Source of the DNA: DASVVT01 sp036386415
Lineage (GTDB): Bacteria > Acidobacteriota > Blastocatellia > Pyrinomonadales > Pyrinomonadaceae
DNA: 64,000 nucleotides
Assembly (NCBI GenBank): GCA_036386415.1
Contig: DASVVT010000086.1
Location: 1 to 64,000, forward strand
Direction of reading: 5' to 3'
Below the pieces are notes generated by a model. It had not been told where the DNA came from, ran no database searches, and saw only the letters and a program-made list of their open reading frames with translations. Shown here piece by piece: positions 63,334 through 64,000 of the stretch. The translations under genes were made by a program, and so were the position numbers. The first letter of the stretch is position 1. Every line of letters begins with the position of its first letter.

Positions 63334-64000
63334 TCATCTCGCTACATTGAAATACTTTTCAAGATAGAATTTATCTATGAAGTAGCGACTCTGCCACATC
63401 GGGTTTACTCTATCAAGCAATAATCCTTCACCTCCTCCGAGAGGGTAAAACAGTTCTCTTTTTTGATTCTCGATGCGGAACGTCGAAAGTTCTTCCAACG
63501 TGACGCTCATTATTTGATTAGCGACCACCTCAAACGACGTGAAATCCTTGAGGGCGCGGAACTCCTTGCTCGGTTTATAATCGGCTGCCGCCAACCTGGC
63601 GATGCGTATCTCGGTATATCTTGCGACCCCCTCTTTCCACAACTGAAATGAAAGGTATTTGTAGTCATCAGGACTCAGTAACTTCTGGAGCCTCTGGCGC
63701 TCTTTGAGGTAGGTGGCGAGTTTGACTGAAAAGACGGGCTGGTTTTTAGTGGCTAAGGCTTCTACAAGCAATCGAGACAAGACAGCGAACTGCTGTTTTA
63801 CTTCCGGCGAGTCGTAAGGGAAAGCATAGTTCAGCATCCACATGCCTGTTTTGTCGCCGCGCGCCAGGTTTAACGCTTCAACCTCCGCGAAGAAATTGGG
63901 CTGAGACTCCTGCAACTGATGGAAATGCTCGTGCAACACGGTGATGACCCAAGGCGTGGAGATTTTCTTGTAAGTGTTTTCAGCCTGCCCGATGACGATT
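63334..64000 (-). CDS. putative zinc metallopeptidase-like protein, 5' end outside window
   Basis: 221 codons are visible; the frame is open to the window edge, so the N-terminus is missing. The key motif VLHEHFHQLQ contains HExxH. Downstream residues are helical (FAEVEALNLARG, LATYLKERQRLQKLL). An acidic segment with LWKEGVARYTEIRIARLAAA could supply the third zinc ligand (Glu). The ending YFIDKFYLEKYFNVAR has no transmembrane segment. No family is named with certainty. An attC-like site follows the stop directly, so it is probably a second integron cassette gene. Confidence 0.72.
   Translation of the reverse strand, partial: IVIGQAENTYKKISTPWVITVLHEHFHQLQESQPNFFAEVEALNLARGDKTGMWMLNYAFPYDSPEVKQQFAVLSRLLVEALATKNQPVFSVKLATYLKERQRLQKLLSPDDYKYLSFQLWKEGVARYTEIRIARLAAADYKPSKEFRALKDFTSFEVVANQIMSVTLEELSTFRIENQKRELFYPLGGGEGLLLDRVNPMWQSRYFIDKFYLEKYFNVAR

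Overview
The window is about 58-60 % GC by eye and almost fully coding. It most likely comes from an Acidobacteriota chromosome, probably class Blastocatellia. This is inferred from an orphan duplicated ABC permease of the ADOP type (49068-51527), a VWFA protein of the acidobacterial type (7614-8561), many secreted proteins starting with a signal peptide followed by AQ, and a dense Ser/Thr kinase, phosphatase and FHA signalling block. No rRNA, tRNA, CRISPR array, transposase or phage gene was found.

Layout. 1-8600: acyl-CoA carboxyltransferase, an S41 protease homologue that has lost both catalytic residues, ruvX-mltG, and a run of small secreted or anchored proteins ending with the VWFA protein. 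8844-16797 (minus): secreted protein, ddl, arginase, LOG-like protein, asnS and an AmgK/MurU-like sugar kinase-nucleotidyltransferase pair. 16906-24801: a 1628-aa secreted multi-Ig protein, a DoxX/extradiol dioxygenase pair and an HTH coiled-coil protein. 24928-34752 (minus): prenyl synthase, yajQ, tatD, metG, M28 peptidase, larC-folE and a sirtuin. 35059-42156 (plus): argS, a DAHP synthase, and a MerR regulator-copper ATPase-cupredoxin operon behind a zntA-like promoter.

42270-48974 is a rearranged accessory stretch. A divergent pair (receiver-like gene and endonuclease/exonuclease/phosphatase gene) occurs twice. In the left copy the nuclease gene is cut and fused in frame to the 3' end of a DAHP synthase gene. 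Between the copies lies a minus-strand unit: a frameshifted AraC-type regulator, a 90-aa cysteine-rich secreted peptide, a secreted helical-repeat protein and a membrane-anchored CGAC redoxin. This is the best candidate here for an undescribed system.

52018-62545 is a co-directional envelope and signalling cluster: kinase, FhaA-like, class B PBP, RodA/FtsW, PP2C phosphatase, kinase, FhaB-like. It has the same gene classes as the actinobacterial pknAB-pbpA-rodA-pstP-fhaAB cluster. Directly after it, 62655-64000 looks like the end of an integron cassette array: two minus-strand genes, each followed by an attC-like site.

A second theme is the intergenic DNA. At least 14 gaps are occupied by long inverted repeats, many with arms made of short degenerate tandem units. 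They belong to several sequence families and often run from just after one stop codon to within a few bases of the next start codon.
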